In this document: positions 5,314-5,465 of the stretch, piece by piece
Numbering within the stretch: the stretch's first letter is position 1
Layout: every line of letters begins with the position of its first letter
Source of the DNA: Prevotellaceae bacterium
GTDB lineage: Bacteria > Bacteroidota > Bacteroidia > Bacteroidales > UBA932
NCBI GenBank assembly: GCA_031267155.1
Contig: JAIRZR010000206.1
Span: 1 to 5,465, forward strand
DNA length: 5,465 nt
Direction: 5' to 3'
Notes under the pieces: model-generated
Told to the model about the DNA's origin: nothing
The model's database searches: none
The model's input: the letters and a program-made list of their open reading frames with translations, nothing else
Translations under genes and position numbers: made by a program

Positions 5314-5341
5314 GTAGAGACGCGATGCATCGCGTCTCTAC
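5314..5341. repeat. 28-bp GTAG palindrome, copy 7 (exact)
   Basis: Exact copy, 31 bases beyond the stop codon of the right-edge barrel gene and 47 bases before the first lipoprotein start codon. Confidence 0.95.
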
Positions 5342-5343
5342 GT

Positions 5344-5355
5344 GTACGTACGTAC
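5344..5355. repeat. (GTAC)3 short tandem repeat beside palindrome copy 7
   Basis: Three GTAC units abut the palindrome, and a CCGGTACCGTACCGG stretch lies on its other side (5299-5313). Similar CCGGTACCGG occurs beside copy 2 at 606-615. Meaning unknown. Confidence 0.55.
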
Positions 5356-5372
5356 CGTGTACCTGTATATAT

Positions 5373-5465
5373 TTAGAATTGATACCTTAATCCGACTCCT
5401 ACCGTCAGTCCGGTAGAGAACCATCTTGCCTTTAACGTGTTCCAGCCTAAATTTCCCACAACCTG
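5373..5465 (-). CDS. Outer-membrane beta-barrel protein, 3' end only
   Basis: The last 30 codons before a TAA at 5373-5375 are in the window, ending NTLKARWFSTGLTVGVGLRYQF; the gene continues past the right edge. Alternating hydrophobic residues, Gly/Tyr content and the terminal Phe are typical of the final strands of an outer-membrane barrel. The frame was read by eye because the fragment is short; it is open to the window edge. The ending shares the WF-(S/N)T motif and strand pattern with the barrel gene at 1524-2063, so the two may be paralogues enclosing the lipoprotein genes. Its specific family cannot be decided. Confidence 0.65.
   Translation of the reverse strand, partial: QVVGNLGWNTLKARWFSTGLTVGVGLRYQF

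Overview
The window looks like a chromosomal segment of a Bacteroidota (probably Bacteroidales) bacterium. The grounds are an HU-like protein of the Bacteroidota type, small secreted and lipoprotein genes with short signal peptides ending in a Gln or Cys, two outer-membrane barrel proteins ending in Phe, AT-rich leaders without strong Shine-Dalgarno sites, and characteristic short palindromic repeats. Every gene I can support lies on the minus strand, so transcription runs from the right edge to the left.

Right and centre (1524-5465): the 3' end of one outer-membrane barrel gene (5373-5465) is followed by two paralogous lipoprotein genes (4745-5266 and 4241-4735), a secreted protein resembling the DUF6175 family (3280-4236), a secreted protein with an N-terminal alpha/beta domain and TPR-like helices (2069-3028), and a second small barrel protein (1524-2063). 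Most junctions are -10 to +10 nt apart, so this looks like an envelope-protein operon. It is interrupted by a 251-base repeat cluster at 3029-3279. The combination of barrels, lipoproteins and periplasmic proteins suggests an uncharacterised outer-membrane assembly or transport system. That is inference; no member has a function I can name.

Left (1-1523): a RAYT-type (REP-associated tyrosine transposase, Y1/HUH) gene at 710-1417 carries an unusual Asp/Gly/Arg triplet-repeat insertion and an in-frame copy of a 28-bp palindrome. Left of it are an HU-like gene (76-507) and the first codons of a second HU-like gene (1-37). The two form a 470-bp tandem duplication whose break lies at the palindrome.

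The dominant non-coding signal is a 28-bp perfect palindrome, made of GTAGAGACGCGATG followed by its own reverse complement. There are seven copies plus one fragment in 5.4 kb, and four are exact. It has the GTAG foot expected of REP elements recognised by RAYT enzymes, it brackets and invades the RAYT gene, it supplies the C-terminus of the HU-like protein, and it repeatedly sits just after stop codons. A second, unrelated hairpin family (TGTCCC/GGGACA) forms a BIME-like inverted pair at 3127-3242.
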